Shown: positions 55,459-64,000 of the stretch, in pieces
Numbering within the stretch: the stretch's first letter is position 1
Layout of the letters: each line of letters begins with the position of its first letter
Assembly: GCF_025947145.1 (NCBI RefSeq)
Contig: NZ_CP109999.1
Span: 2,356,001-2,420,000, forward strand
Length of the DNA: 64,000 bases
DNA from: Flavobacterium sp. N1994
GTDB lineage: Bacteria; Bacteroidota; Bacteroidia; Flavobacteriales; Flavobacteriaceae
Direction of reading: 5' to 3'
Made by a program: the position numbers and the translations under genes
The notes under the pieces: model-generated
What the model saw: only the letters and a program-made list of their open reading frames with translations
What the model was told of the DNA's origin: nothing
Database searches by the model: none

Positions 55459-56739
55459 ATGAAAAAAAGTATCCTGTTTTTATTTTTCGTTTGTTCTAAT
55501 GCTCTATTTTCTCAAAAAGTAACGGATAGTATTACGTCCAAAAGACTTAATGAAGACCGACAAATAACCATTGGTTTACCTCCATCTTATGATAAGCATC
55601 CAAATCAAAAATATCCAGTATTGCTTTTACTTGACGGCGATTTCCTATTTGACCCTTTTCAAGGAGCTTTAAGTTATGGCTACTATTGGGACGATTTACC
55701 AGAAGTAATTATTGTTGGGATTAGTCAAAATAAAAATAACGAACGTGAAACCGATTGTGCTGTAGACGAAACTACGGGTTTACCAACCGAAAAAGGAGAA
55801 GGTTTCTTTGAATTTATTGGAATGGAGTTGTTGCCTTATATTGATAAAAAATATAGAACAGCGCCATTTAAAATTGTAGCAGGATTAGATACTACCGCAG
55901 GTTTTTTAAATTGCTATCTCTACAAAGACAACCCGATTTTTGACGCTTTTATTTCAATGAGTCCTGAACTTCCAACTGGAATGGAAGAACAAATCCCAGA
56001 CCGATTAGCCGCCATTCAAAAGCCTCTTTTCTACTATCACTCTACTGCTGATGGTGATGTGAAAAAGATGCGTAATCGAATTCAAGCGCTAGATGAAGGA
56101 GTAAAAAAAATCAAGAAAGAAACACTGAATTACCAGTTTGACGATTTCAAAGGAGCTTCACATTATTCCTTGGTTTTAAATTCGATTCCAAGTGCTTTAT
56201 ACCAAATATTCTCAGTATATCAACCTATTTCTACAACTGAATTCAATGAAAAAATTGCTGTATTGACTTCGGGGTATGTTGATTATTTACAAAAAAAATA
56301 TGAAGTAATCGAAAAATCTTTTGCCCTAAAATTACCTATTCGTTTAAATGATTTTAAAGCTATTGAAGCTGCAATTTTAAAAAACAAAGCCTACGATGAA
56401 TTTGATAAATTAGCACAGTTAGCTCGAAAAAATTACCCTAAATCCATGCTTGCTGATTATGAAATGGGTCAGATGTATGAGAAAAAAGGAGATAATGCTA
56501 AAGCCGTTAAATCCTATTTGAGTGCTTTTCAAAGAGAGGAAATAGGAGATTTGACCAAAGATATGATGATTGATAGAGCCGATGAATTGAAAAAAAGTTT
56601 GCCTAAAAAAGGGAAAAAAGGAAAAGAAGAACCAGTCGTTGAAGAAACGCCACCAGCTGACACTCCAACCGATGCAACTCCTACAGATACGCCAGCACCA
56701 AAAGAAACTCCTGCGCCAAAAGAAGATAAAAAACAATAA
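55459..56739 (+). CDS. Esterase-D-like exported protein lacking the nucleophile Ser
   Basis: A 426-residue protein with signal peptide (ends ALFSQ), an alpha/beta-hydrolase domain of the esterase D type (about 20-260: LNEDRQITIGLPPSYDKHPN, YPVLLLLDGDFLFDPF, VIIVGISQNKNNERETDC), and a TPR-like helical pair (about 300-360) and a Lys/Pro/Thr-rich tail. In the position of the GxSxGG nucleophile elbow the sequence reads VAGLDTTAGFLNC, with Asp or Thr where Ser is expected. The late His (GASHYSLV) is kept. It may be catalytically inactive or use another residue. The tail (PADTPTDATPTDTPAPKETP) is disordered. Confidence 0.85.
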   Translation: MKKSILFLFFVCSNALFSQKVTDSITSKRLNEDRQITIGLPPSYDKHPNQKYPVLLLLDGDFLFDPFQGALSYGYYWDDLPEVIIVGISQNKNNERETDCAVDETTGLPTEKGEGFFEFIGMELLPYIDKKYRTAPFKIVAGLDTTAGFLNCYLYKDNPIFDAFISMSPELPTGMEEQIPDRLAAIQKPLFYYHSTADGDVKKMRNRIQALDEGVKKIKKETLNYQFDDFKGASHYSLVLNSIPSALYQIFSVYQPISTTEFNEKIAVLTSGYVDYLQKKYEVIEKSFALKLPIRLNDFKAIEAAILKNKAYDEFDKLAQLARKNYPKSMLADYEMGQMYEKKGDNAKAVKSYLSAFQREEIGDLTKDMMIDRADELKKSLPKKGKKGKEEPVVEETPPADTPTDATPTDTPAPKETPAPKEDKKQ

Positions 56740-56758
56740 CAATACTGATTCAGCAGCA

Positions 56759-58120
56759 ATGTCTAAAATAAAAACGACTTTTTTTTGTCAAAATTGTGGG
56801 TCTCAATACGCCAAATGGCAAGGCCAATGCAATTCGTGCAAAGAATGGAATACCATTGCTGAAGAAATTATACAAAAAGAAGAGAAAACCAGTTGGAAAC
56901 CCACTTCAACAGAATCAAAAAGAGTCTCTAAACCATTAAGGATAAAAGAAATTGATGCTACTCAAGAAGCCCGGATGGATAGCACAGATGGCGAATTTAA
57001 CCGAGTGCTTGGAGGCGGAATTGTTCCGGGTTCCTTAATTCTTTTAGGCGGTGAGCCAGGGATAGGGAAGAGTACTTTATTACTCCAAATTTCACTAAAA
57101 TTACCCTACAAAACGCTGTATGTTTCGGGAGAAGAAAGTCAGAAACAAATCAAAATGAGAGCAGAACGCATCAATCCAAATAGCGACAACTGCTACATTT
57201 TAACCGAAACCAAAACGCAAAATATCTTTAGACATATTCTAGAAACCGAACCCGATATTGTGATTATCGATTCGATTCAAACCTTACATACGGATTATAT
57301 TGATTCGACTCCGGGAAGCATTTCTCAAATTCGAGAAACCACAGCCGAGTTGATAAAATTTGCTAAAGAAACTAACATCCCTGTTATTCTGATTGGTCAT
57401 ATTACCAAAGACGGAAGTATTGCCGGACCAAAAATATTAGAACATATGGTGGATACTGTTATCCAATTTGAAGGTGACAGAAATCATGTGTATCGCATCC
57501 TTCGATCACTAAAAAACCGATTTGGTTCTACAGCCGAATTAGGAATATACGAAATGCAAGGTTCTGGCTTAAGAGAGGTGACTAATCCTTCAGAGATTCT
57601 AATTTCGCATCGAGAAGAAGAACTCTCAGGAACGGCTATTGCTTCCACTTTAGAAGGCATGAGACCTTTGATGATAGAAATTCAAGCCTTGGTTTCAACA
57701 GCAGTTTATGGAACGCCACAAAGAAGTACCACAGGATATAACGCTAAACGATTGAATATGATTTTGGCGGTTTTAGAGAAGCGAGCTGGATTTCGATTAG
57801 GAACAAAAGATGTTTTTTTAAATGTTACTGGAGGTATTTCTGTTGATGATCCGGCTATTGATTTGGCTGTTGTGGCTGCCATACTTTCTTCTAACGAAGA
57901 TATTGCCATTGGGAAACAATATTGCTTTGCTGGCGAAGTAGGACTTTCTGGAGAAATCCGCCCAGTAAATAGAGTAGAACAACGCATTCAAGAAGCCGAA
58001 AAGCTTGGTTTTGAAACGATTTTTGTGTCTAAATACAATAAGATTGCCATCAAAAATCCGTTAATTAAAATTGTTTTGGTTTCTAAAATTGAAGAAGTAG
58101 TGGAGCAATTATTTGGCTAA
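56759..58120 (+). CDS. radA: DNA repair protein RadA
   Basis: 453 residues from the ATG at 56759; an open frame extends upstream to 56639 but overlaps the previous gene and precedes the normal N-terminus. It promotes branch migration in recombination. N-terminal zinc finger CQNCGSQYAKWQGQCNSC, Walker A GGEPGIGKSTLL (about 97-108), KNRFG motif (LKNRFGSTAELGIYEM), and a Lon-like C-terminal domain (LGTKDVFLNVTGGISVDDPA, AGEVGLSGEIRPV) are all present. Confidence 0.97.
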   Translation: MSKIKTTFFCQNCGSQYAKWQGQCNSCKEWNTIAEEIIQKEEKTSWKPTSTESKRVSKPLRIKEIDATQEARMDSTDGEFNRVLGGGIVPGSLILLGGEPGIGKSTLLLQISLKLPYKTLYVSGEESQKQIKMRAERINPNSDNCYILTETKTQNIFRHILETEPDIVIIDSIQTLHTDYIDSTPGSISQIRETTAELIKFAKETNIPVILIGHITKDGSIAGPKILEHMVDTVIQFEGDRNHVYRILRSLKNRFGSTAELGIYEMQGSGLREVTNPSEILISHREEELSGTAIASTLEGMRPLMIEIQALVSTAVYGTPQRSTTGYNAKRLNMILAVLEKRAGFRLGTKDVFLNVTGGISVDDPAIDLAVVAAILSSNEDIAIGKQYCFAGEVGLSGEIRPVNRVEQRIQEAEKLGFETIFVSKYNKIAIKNPLIKIVLVSKIEEVVEQLFG

Positions 58121-58181
58121 ACTTTCTCAACACAATAAAAGCCTTTAAAAGCCGTTTTATATAAATGAACTTCCGCTATTT

Positions 58182-58649
58182 ATGAAAACAAAATCACTAC
58201 TCTTAATTGCATTTCTTTTTATTGTATTGTCTTGTAATTCTTCAAGCACTTTTAATCAATTTGATAAAATGCCCGAAAATAATCATTGGGATAAATCAGA
58301 TGTCAAACAGTATGAATTTGAAATTAAAGACGATACCAAATTATACAATATTGTATTTGAATTCAGTCATGTTTATGATTATCAATTCGCAAGTGTTCCC
58401 ATCCAATTTTCTATTGAAAGTCCCGACGGTAAAACGGAAAATTTAGCAATTGATATGCCCATAAGAGAATCCGACGGTAAAGAAATTGCCGACTGTTCCG
58501 GAGATGTATGTGATTTAAAATACCGAATAAAAGAAAAAACAACACTTTCCAAAGGAATTTATAAAATTACTATTTCACAAGATTTTAAAATGGCTACCTT
58601 TCTTCCCAATGTCATCGGAGTTGGATTAAATGTTGATAGTGTAAAATAA
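58182..58649 (+). CDS. gldH: Gliding motility lipoprotein GldH
   Basis: A 155-residue predicted lipoprotein (lipobox LFIVLSC, Cys18). It matches GldH in start, size and gene order, with FNQFDKMPENNHWDKSDVKQ, FSHVYDYQFASVP and DCSGDVCDLKYRIKEKTTLS. GldH is needed for gliding motility in Flavobacterium johnsoniae; its mechanism is not settled. One base separates it from the transglycosylase gene. Confidence 0.9.
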   Translation: MKTKSLLLIAFLFIVLSCNSSSTFNQFDKMPENNHWDKSDVKQYEFEIKDDTKLYNIVFEFSHVYDYQFASVPIQFSIESPDGKTENLAIDMPIRESDGKEIADCSGDVCDLKYRIKEKTTLSKGIYKITISQDFKMATFLPNVIGVGLNVDSVK

Positions 58650-58650
58650 A

Positions 58651-60600
58651 ATGAAAAACACAAAACAAAAAGCATTTCTATTTCTCAAAATAGTAGGTAT
58701 CATTATACTGCTGGGATTAGCTTTGGTTTTTGCTTTTCGGAATACCATTTTAGAAAAAGTCATTCATCGTATTGACGCCAAATTGGATAAAGACTATCAA
58801 TGTCATTTTACTATTGAAAAAGCCCAATTTCAGGGGTTGACTAACATCGAATTTCAGCATATTTATTTGGTTCCAAAACAAGCCGATACTTTGGTTCGCA
58901 TTGACGAATTGAAAACCAGTGTTAACTTTTGGAAACTTTTGGTGGGAGATATTCAATTGGGAAAACTAGAAATCAATAAAGGCTATATTCAGTTGGTAAA
59001 AACCAAAAATGGAAGCAACTTTGACGCTTTTCTTCGTTCGAAAAAAGATAAAAAAGACAATGAAGAAGTCAATTATGCGAAGCTTCTAAATCGTATAACT
59101 TCTAAGTTGATGGATTTAGTTCCAACCGATATGAACGTTAAAGGATTTGCCTTTAAGATTGATGACAAAGGGAATAAAGTCGTCTTCGATTTTAATCAAT
59201 TGGCTTTAGCCGATAAAAAACTGAATACACTAATTCAAGTTACTTCGGATAATTTTTCACAACAATGGAGCATTAATGGTTTTGCGGATCCTAGAGATAG
59301 GAAAGCCGATTTACAGTTTTTCAATGCTCAAAGTGATACCATTCGTATTCCGTTTTTAGACAAAAAATTCAATTTGAAGACCGGATTTAAATCCATTCAT
59401 TTCAACTTAGACAATCTTGCTATGGACAGCGGGGAATTGCATATTGATGGGTATTCTTCTATTCAGGATTTATTTGTTAATCATCCTAAAATAGCTGGAA
59501 AAGATGTTGTTGTAAAAAATGCCCGCTTTGATTATCATTGGATTGTAGGCAAGCGTTTTATGGCGTTAGACAGTACTTCGACTATTCAATTGAATACAAT
59601 TAAGTGTCAACCTTATATTTCTTATACAAACGAAGAAGACAAAGTATATGCGCTCAAATTGACCATACCAAAAATGAAAGCACAAGACTTTATAGTGTCT
59701 TTGCCAAGCGGTTTATTTCGTCATTTTGAAGGAATGGAAGCCCAAGGAAATTTTAGCTATGTTTTGAATTTTGAATACAACAACCACAAACCAAAAGAGG
59801 TTATTTTTACCAGTAAACTCAACCCTGAAAATTTAAAAATCATTAAATATGGTGAAGCCGATTTGAATAAAATCAATGGTGAATTTGTTTATAGAGCTAA
59901 TGATAAAGGAGTATTGCAACGTCCGATTTTAGTAGGCTCAGGGAATCCAAATTTTACACCGATGGCCGAAATTTCTCCGTATTTGCAAAAATGTGTGTTG
60001 ACTAGCGAGGATCCCTCTTTCATGACACATCGGGGTTTTATCAATGAAGCTTTTAGAGAATCCATTACTAAAAATATTCGAACAAAGAAATTCTCACGCG
60101 GAGCCAGTACTATCAGCATGCAATTAGTAAAAAATGTTTTCCTAACACGCGAAAAAACATTATCCCGAAAATTGGAAGAAATTTTATTGGTTTATATCCT
60201 TGAAAACAATCACATCAGCACCAAAGAACGAATGCTTGAAGTGTATTTCAATATCATCGAATGGGGACCAAACATTTATGGCATCGGAGAAGCTTCACAC
60301 TTTTATTTTCAAAAACCACCTCGTGATTTGAATGTGAATGAATGCTTATTTTTGGCCACTATTATTCCAAGCCCAAAAGGATTTATGTACCGATTTGATG
60401 CCGAACATAAATTAAAGATAGGACCAAAACAACAAGAAAAATTCTTGACTAACCTGATGTTCCGTAGAAATTTATTAACAGCCAATGATACTATTGATAA
60501 TTTCCCGTTGTCTATTTCTGGACCTGCGCAATCTTATTTAAAACAAAAAGCAAAAACTACTGTGATTGATAGTTTAGAGACCAACGAATTTGAGTTTTAA
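58651..60600 (+). CDS. Peptidoglycan glycosyltransferase (GT51) with N-terminal AsmA-like region
   Basis: A 649-residue inner-membrane protein. One N-terminal helix (about 10-30) is followed by about 400 residues of beta-rich sequence resembling AsmA/DUF-type folds, then a GT51 domain (about 440-590) with the catalytic Glu near 453 in LTSEDPSFMTHRG, RGASTISMQLVKN, LLVYILENNHISTKERMLEV and FNIIEWGPNIYGIGEA. No transpeptidase domain is present, so it is a monofunctional glycan polymerase. It is coupled to gldH. The fold of the middle part is my guess. Confidence 0.9.
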   Translation: MKNTKQKAFLFLKIVGIIILLGLALVFAFRNTILEKVIHRIDAKLDKDYQCHFTIEKAQFQGLTNIEFQHIYLVPKQADTLVRIDELKTSVNFWKLLVGDIQLGKLEINKGYIQLVKTKNGSNFDAFLRSKKDKKDNEEVNYAKLLNRITSKLMDLVPTDMNVKGFAFKIDDKGNKVVFDFNQLALADKKLNTLIQVTSDNFSQQWSINGFADPRDRKADLQFFNAQSDTIRIPFLDKKFNLKTGFKSIHFNLDNLAMDSGELHIDGYSSIQDLFVNHPKIAGKDVVVKNARFDYHWIVGKRFMALDSTSTIQLNTIKCQPYISYTNEEDKVYALKLTIPKMKAQDFIVSLPSGLFRHFEGMEAQGNFSYVLNFEYNNHKPKEVIFTSKLNPENLKIIKYGEADLNKINGEFVYRANDKGVLQRPILVGSGNPNFTPMAEISPYLQKCVLTSEDPSFMTHRGFINEAFRESITKNIRTKKFSRGASTISMQLVKNVFLTREKTLSRKLEEILLVYILENNHISTKERMLEVYFNIIEWGPNIYGIGEASHFYFQKPPRDLNVNECLFLATIIPSPKGFMYRFDAEHKLKIGPKQQEKFLTNLMFRRNLLTANDTIDNFPLSISGPAQSYLKQKAKTTVIDSLETNEFEF

Positions 60601-60638
60601 ACTGTCTAAATCTGCTTTTTGTTTCTTATCAAACTTTT

Positions 60639-60690
60639 TGTAGCAATTTTTTCTGTAGCAATTTATTTTGCTACAACTTTCTTTGCTACA
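60639..60690. terminator. Nested inverted repeats after the transglycosylase gene
   Basis: The word TGTAGCAA occurs at 60639-60646 and 60654-60661, and its reverse complement TTGCTACA at 60668-60675 and 60683-60690, so an inner and an outer hairpin can form, with T-runs between. It probably ends the gldH transcript. Confidence 0.6.
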
Positions 60691-60808
60691 TTTTTTCTAG
60701 ATTATTTTATGTGAAAGATTTTCAACACAATCCTAACCGATTGCGTTTTTTATAAGTAGTTGACAATAAACTTTTTATTTGTAGCTTTACGAAACAAAAA
60801 GCTCCACT

Positions 60809-62191
60809 ATGAAAAAACTACTCTTTCTTTTATCATTTTTTAGTTTTACTGTAAACGCTCAAACAGTTGCTTTACAAAGTTTCGCTACCGGATTTACCTC
60901 GCCAACAGAAATAACACATCCAGTGGGCGATTCTCGTTTGTTTGTAGTGCAACAAGGAGGGATTATTAAAATTGTTAACTCTAACGGTTCTGTTAATGCT
61001 ACTCCATTTTTAACTTTAACCACAGCAACCATAAGTACGGCAGGTAATGAAAGAGGTTTATTAGGCTTGACCTTTCATCCCAATTATGCGACTAATGGCT
61101 ATTTTTATATAAACTATACTCGTGCAGGTGATGCCGCCACGGTTATTGCAAGATATACGGTTTCTGCCGACCCAAACGTTGCTGATGCTTCAAGCGGAAC
61201 TGTTTTACTAACGGTTGCACAACCTTATAATAATCATAATGGCGGTAGTTTAAAGTTTGGCCCTGATGGTTATTTATATATTGGACTGGGTGATGGCGGT
61301 TCATCTGGAGATCCCGAAAACAGAGCCCAAAACATAAATGAAAATTTAGGCAAAATGTTGCGTATAGATGTTGATTCTGCTTCTCCTTATGGTATTCCAC
61401 CAACCAATCCTTACGTCGGCATTGATGGCAATGATGAAATTTGGTCTATTGGTATGAGAAATCCTTGGAAGTTTTCTTTTAACCGATTGAATGGTGATTT
61501 GTGGATAGCCGATGTGGGTCAAAGTAATGTTGAAGAAATAGATAAAATCACAAGTCCGTTACCAACAGGTTTGAATTTTGGATGGCGTTGTTATGAAGGT
61601 TCGGCAAATTATAACACATCGGGTATTTGTCCTGCTTTTGAAACTACTGTTGCTCCTTTTGCTCAATATACTCATGCCGCTACTAGTGGTTGCTCTATTA
61701 CTGGAGGATTTTTATATACTGGGACAGCTTTTCCAAATTTCCAAAATAATTATTTCTGTGCAGACTATTGTACTAATAAAATTGGCTTAGTAAACGCATC
61801 GGGAGTTATTACTTGGACTCCGGCACTTTCTGGTGGAGCATTCACTACTTTTGGTGAAGACAAGGATGGGGAACTGTATATAGCTAGCAAAGGAAACAGC
61901 ACTCTTTACAAAATTATTGATACTTCTTTGGCAATAAATAATTTTAATAAAAGTGGTTTGAGTTTTTATCCTAATCCGGCCAAAACTGAAATTTTCATTA
62001 AAAACAGTACAGAAATATCACTTTCCAAACTCAAAATAGTTGACCTTACGGGGAAATTAGTATTGATAAAAACACTAGAAAACAATAGTAACCCTTCTAT
62101 AAATATTACGTCTTTATCTAGTGGACTTTATATGATTGCTGTTGAAGATTCTACAGGGAATCAATATCAATCAAAATTAATCATAGAATAA
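60809..62191 (+). CDS. PQQ-type sugar dehydrogenase (GSDH family) with T9SS sorting domain
   Basis: A 460-residue secreted protein with signal peptide (ends TVNAQ). The six-bladed beta-propeller of soluble glucose/sorbosone dehydrogenases is indicated by FATGFTSPTEITHPVGDSRLFVV-type blade starts, LGLTFHPNYATNGYFYINYT, NHNGGSLKFGPDGYLYIGLG and IGMRNPWKFSFNR. A T9SS type A domain ends it (LSFYPNPAKTEIFIKN, ending YQSKLIIE). Substrate and cofactor are inferred from the family. Its stop abuts, with no base between, the stop of the convergent aldo/keto reductase gene. Confidence 0.92.
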   Translation: MKKLLFLLSFFSFTVNAQTVALQSFATGFTSPTEITHPVGDSRLFVVQQGGIIKIVNSNGSVNATPFLTLTTATISTAGNERGLLGLTFHPNYATNGYFYINYTRAGDAATVIARYTVSADPNVADASSGTVLLTVAQPYNNHNGGSLKFGPDGYLYIGLGDGGSSGDPENRAQNINENLGKMLRIDVDSASPYGIPPTNPYVGIDGNDEIWSIGMRNPWKFSFNRLNGDLWIADVGQSNVEEIDKITSPLPTGLNFGWRCYEGSANYNTSGICPAFETTVAPFAQYTHAATSGCSITGGFLYTGTAFPNFQNNYFCADYCTNKIGLVNASGVITWTPALSGGAFTTFGEDKDGELYIASKGNSTLYKIIDTSLAINNFNKSGLSFYPNPAKTEIFIKNSTEISLSKLKIVDLTGKLVLIKTLENNSNPSINITSLSSGLYMIAVEDSTGNQYQSKLIIE

Positions 62192-63226
62192 TTAAGGTGC
62201 AGGATTTGGAATTAATTCCTGAATTTTATTAATCTCAGAAATAATCTCTGGTGTTAAAACCGTTTCAAAAGCAACAATATTTTCCTTAAGTTGTTCCATA
62301 GTGGTGGCACCAATAATAGTTGAGGTCACAAAATCTTGTTGGTTAACAAAAGCTAAAGCCATCTGGGTTAAAGTTAGTCCGTTGGCTTGAGCTAATTCAT
62401 GGTAAAGTTTTGTGGCTCGATGACAATTGTCGTTTGAATATCTTGTAAACTGAGGAAATAAACCTAAACGAGATGTCGGTAAAGTGCCATTCAAATGTTT
62501 CCCAGTCAAAAAGCTAAAGGCCAAAGGGGAGTAAGCTAACAAACCTACATTTTCGCGCATGCCAATTTCCGAAAGACCTACTTCATACAAACGATTCAGC
62601 AATGAAAATGGATTTTGAATGGTTATAATTCTGGGTAAATTATGTTTTTCACTTTCGCTAATGAATTTCATTACACCATACGGATTTTCATTAGAAACTC
62701 CAATATGCTTTATCTTTCCTTCTTTGATTAAACCATCATAAACACTCAATACTTCAAAGAAATTTTCTTGCCAATTAGGGTCAATTTTTGAAACACCGCG
62801 TTGCCCAAACATATTCATAATTCTTTCTGGCCAATGCATTTGATACAAATCGATATAATCGGTTTGAAGATTTTTTAAACTCAAATCCACGGCTTCGTGA
62901 ATGCTCTTCTTTGAAAAATCTAATGGATTGCGAATGTATCCCATACCACGATTTGGACCAGCGATTTTGGTAGCGATAACTAAATCTTCTCTTTTACCAG
63001 ATTTTTTTAACCAAGTCCCAATATATCTTTCCGTTTCACCAAGTGTAGCTTCTTTAGCAGCAATAGGATACATTTCAGCAGTATCAATAAAATTAACGCC
63101 TTTTTCTATAGCATAATCTAATTGAGCATGTGCCTCGCTTTCTGAATTTTGTTCGCCAAAGGTCATGGTGCCAAGACAAACTTTACTAACTTTTACGGTA
63201 GTATTGGGTAAAGTGGTGTACTTCAT
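62192..63226 (-). CDS. Aldo/keto reductase (Tas-like)
   Basis: A 344-residue cytoplasmic NADPH-dependent oxidoreductase of the TIM-barrel type. The catalytic tetrad is visible: Asp and Tyr in FIDTAEMYP, Lys in VIATKIAG, His in YQMHWPER. Length and features (FGEQNSESEAHAQLDYAIEK, KHIGVSNENPYG) are close to the E. coli Tas protein, though Tas substrates are not known. Single gene, minus strand, upstream of nothing in this direction except nuoN further right. Confidence 0.94.
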   Translation of the reverse strand: MKYTTLPNTTVKVSKVCLGTMTFGEQNSESEAHAQLDYAIEKGVNFIDTAEMYPIAAKEATLGETERYIGTWLKKSGKREDLVIATKIAGPNRGMGYIRNPLDFSKKSIHEAVDLSLKNLQTDYIDLYQMHWPERIMNMFGQRGVSKIDPNWQENFFEVLSVYDGLIKEGKIKHIGVSNENPYGVMKFISESEKHNLPRIITIQNPFSLLNRLYEVGLSEIGMRENVGLLAYSPLAFSFLTGKHLNGTLPTSRLGLFPQFTRYSNDNCHRATKLYHELAQANGLTLTQMALAFVNQQDFVTSTIIGATTMEQLKENIVAFETVLTPEIISEINKIQELIPNPAP

Positions 63227-63278
63227 TTTGTGTTTTCAAAATAAATGAGAGGCTAATGCACTAAACTAAATCTCTTTT

Positions 63279-64000
63279 TTAGCTCAATAAATTAGTCACG
63301 AATGAGGGATAAATTCCCATCAGAATGTTAAGTAAAATGGCCACTACGGCTACGCAGTAATATACAAAAGGAACAGCTCTCTTTTCTTCAGAAGCGTCTT
63401 TAGTATACATCGCGAGAATTAATTTGAAATAATAGCCTATGCTTATTATAGAGTTAATTACACCTGCAATTACTACTACCATAAAGCCTGCTTTAATAGT
63501 TTGACTAAACAACATAAATTTCGCAAAGAATCCGGCAAAAATTGGAATTCCAGCCATCGATAATAGTGAGGCAGTTAATACTGCAGCCAATAAAGGACTG
63601 GTTTTTCCTAAACCGTTAAAGTTCTCAATATCTTCGTTGTCTTTGTCTTTAGTAACATAAATAATTACGGCAAAAGAAGCGATACCAGCTAAGGCATAAG
63701 CTGCGGTATAATATAAAAGTGTGCTTGCCGCCGATGATAAACTTAGAATCGCCATCAACATAAATCCAGCATGTGAAATCCCGGAAAAAGCCAACATACG
63801 TTTGACATTCTTTTGGCGTAAAGCCATAATATTTCCAACGGTCATTGATAGAATAGAAACCACCACAATCACCATTTCAAATGTTGGTGATAAAGCCGTC
63901 ATCATACCACTCAATAATTTGTACAAGGTTGCCATCGCTACCACTTTTGCTAAAGTACTCATTGTGGCTGTGGTCATGGATGGAGAGCCTTCATAAACAT
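63279..64000 (-). CDS. nuoN: NADH-quinone oxidoreductase subunit N (N-terminus outside window)
   Basis: The C-terminal 240 residues of a complex I antiporter-like membrane subunit. The frame stays open to the right edge, upstream of the first visible Met, so the start is missing. Seen: EGSPSMTTATMSTLAKVVAM, NIMALRQKNVKRMLAFSGIS with the conserved Lys and broken-helix region, GLGKTSPLLAAVLTASLLSM and AGIPIFAGFFAKFMLF. It is probably the last gene of a nuo operon running from outside the window. Confidence 0.95.
   Translation of the reverse strand, partial: VYEGSPSMTTATMSTLAKVVAMATLYKLLSGMMTALSPTFEMVIVVVSILSMTVGNIMALRQKNVKRMLAFSGISHAGFMLMAILSLSSAASTLLYYTAAYALAGIASFAVIIYVTKDKDNEDIENFNGLGKTSPLLAAVLTASLLSMAGIPIFAGFFAKFMLFSQTIKAGFMVVVIAGVINSIISIGYYFKLILAMYTKDASEEKRAVPFVYYCVAVVAILLNILMGIYPSFVTNLLS

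Noticed and set aside
56639-56758. N-terminal extension of radA
   Set aside because: It overlaps the disordered tail of the previous gene in another frame and precedes the normal zinc-finger start.

Overview
The window is a 64 kb piece of a low-GC chromosome from a member of the Bacteroidota, most likely Flavobacterium or a close relative in the Flavobacteriaceae. The signs are many secreted proteins with type IX secretion (T9SS) C-terminal sorting domains, a gliding lipoprotein gene (gldH), DUF4270 and DUF4286 family genes, an atpD-atpC pair detached from the rest of the ATP synthase genes, no clear Shine-Dalgarno sequences, and many promoter boxes of the Bacteroidetes sigma-A form TAnnTTTG with an upstream TTG. 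I see no rRNA operon, CRISPR array, prophage or transposase. Family names rest on motifs read by eye, not on database searches.

Layout. 1-4292 (minus): secreted proteins, including a two-gene cassette (beta-helix-like protein plus a protein with a WDTDPG-type domain) present twice in tandem. 4521-9115 (minus): a membrane protein, a secreted protein, and a LytTR response regulator with its TPR histidine kinase. 9342-12845 (minus): tRNA-Asn, RseP protease and an M1 aminopeptidase. 13045-18725 (plus): serS, a TPR protein, a DUF4286 protein, rsmA and mgtE. 18726-19022: a Flavobacteriaceae-type intergenic repeat, a possible tRNA remnant and tRNA-Leu. 19268-21600 (plus): prs, rplY, pth. 21647-25349 (minus): two secreted zinc metalloproteases. 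25690-28350 (plus): ribF, a membrane protein, bioB. 28416-34445 (minus): a 2009-residue secreted protein. 34786-35490: recX and a 42-bp minisatellite. 35519-40767 (minus): a biotin operon, bioF - (GxxExxY element) - DUF2007 - bioD - bioA - ketoacyl synthase. 40885-41775 (plus): a DUF2975/XRE/small membrane protein module. 41831-43634 (minus): atpD-atpC. 43825-48300 (minus): TonB-dependent receptor and GDSL lipoprotein. 48577-53110 (minus): short starch-synthase-like protein, DUF4270 lipoprotein and glmS. 53217-60600 (plus): panC, panD, UPF0104 protein, esterase-like protein, radA, gldH and a transglycosylase. 60809-62191 (plus): secreted PQQ-type sugar dehydrogenase. 62192-64000 (minus): aldo/keto reductase and the end of nuoN.

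How it fits together. Much of the window is chromosomal housekeeping (translation, PRPP, flavin, biotin, pantothenate, ATP synthase, cell wall). Placed among it are at least seven proteins with visible T9SS sorting domains, an eighth cut by the window edge, and outer-membrane and gliding functions. The observations that seem least ordinary are: a GxxExxY gene framed by 43-bp imperfect inverted repeats inside the biotin operon; the duplicated beta-helix/WDTDPG cassette; a perfect-arm palindrome over the bioB -33 box; a FabF-type synthase in the biotin operon; a starch-synthase-like protein and an esterase-like protein that lack key catalytic residues; and a possible tRNA-Leu remnant beside the intact gene.
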